A stretch of DNA of 64,000 nucleotides, taken from an uncultured Mogibacterium sp. Lineage in GTDB: Bacteria > Bacillota > Clostridia > Peptostreptococcales > Anaerovoracaceae. Under the pieces are notes generated by a model. The model was not told the origin of the DNA and ran no database searches. It was given only the letters and a program-made list of their open reading frames with translations. Where the stretch lies: NCBI RefSeq assembly GCF_938041965.1, contig NZ_CALISE010000001.1:29563-93562 (forward strand), given 5' to 3'. The translations under genes and the position numbers were made by a program. This document shows, piece after piece, positions 63,923-64,000 of this stretch (its first letter is position 1; the number at the start of each line of letters is the position of its first letter).

Positions 63923-63951
63923 AAAGACGCCGATTAGTCGGCGTCTTTTTG
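63923..63951 (+). terminator. terminator after surface protein gene
   Basis: AAAGACGCCGA (63923-63933) pairs perfectly with TCGGCGTCTTT (63938-63948), followed by TTG. Strong. Confidence 0.9.
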
Positions 63952-63960
63952 TATAAGTAA

Positions 63961-63983
63961 AACCACGCGTTGGACGCGTGGTT
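63961..63983. repeat. hairpin at window end
   Basis: AACCACGCGT-TGG-ACGCGTGGTT is a perfect 10-bp stem, GC-rich compared with its surroundings. The window ends 17 bases later, in what may be the start of a second hairpin (AAAGGC/GCCT). It could be the edge of a further terminator or a repeated element. Confidence 0.4.
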
Positions 63984-64000
63984 CCGTAAAGGCTTTGCCT

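Noticed and set aside
1..64000. CRISPR arrays, insertion sequences, integrases
   Set aside because: No spaced direct repeats, transposase or recombinase genes were seen on either strand.

Overview
The window reads as a chromosome segment of an anaerobic, low-to-moderate GC Firmicute of class Clostridia. Support comes from the hrcA-grpE-dnaK-dnaJ order behind a CIRCE operator, full Shine-Dalgarno sites, frequent TTG and GTG starts, and a complete selenocysteine system. An Anaerovoracaceae/Mogibacterium-like source is a guess. No rRNA, IS element, integrase or CRISPR array was seen.

Layout. 1-9262 is a plus-strand housekeeping run: a cut PcsB-like M23 hydrolase, recJ, an S41 protease, a phosphopantetheinyl transferase, recX, rmuC, a phosphoesterase, a diacylglycerol kinase and a DacF-type carboxypeptidase. 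A tRNA-Ser(CGA) with its terminator follows. 9600-20500 is accessory and visibly AT-rich: small membrane peptides, one frameshifted at an A7 run, an SdpI-like protein, a formate/nitrite-type channel, an exported protein, and a RiPP (ribosomally made, modified peptide) locus at 13113-20210. 20503-29036 holds a TSCPD protein, a DUF1836 protein, an acyl-CoA ligase, and aspartate-family amino acid genes (hom-lysC-asd divergent from thrC and an ACT protein). 29173-36195 is the selenium island: LysR regulator, selD with an in-frame UGA, a class V aminotransferase, tRNA-Sec, selA and selB. 36216-46495 has a lipoprotein, htpG, trxB, an Mrp ATPase, an XRE-cupin regulator with potABCD, and a LysR regulator. 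46668-49797 groups an LVIVD-repeat protein, a C_GCAxxG_C_C protein and a TDT transporter. 50012-54926 is the heat-shock operon. 54982-60157 is minus-strand (glutaredoxin, exonuclease III, GH25 lysozyme, dinB, NCS2 permease). The end has galE and a duplicated surface protein.

The most interesting system is the RiPP locus. An ECF sigma factor gene overlaps a membrane-protein gene (possible anti-sigma), followed by a drug-efflux-like ABC ATPase and permease. Then comes a 58-codon Cys/Trp-rich peptide gene, a 14-bp stem-loop, a radical SAM/SPASM maturase, and an ABC exporter without an obvious peptidase domain. The peptide gene (16631-16807) is easily missed because a longer spurious frame overlaps it. 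The selenium island is internally consistent: tRNA-Sec lies just ahead of selA-selB, and selD needs them for its own Sec30 codon, which is followed by a good SECIS-like hairpin.
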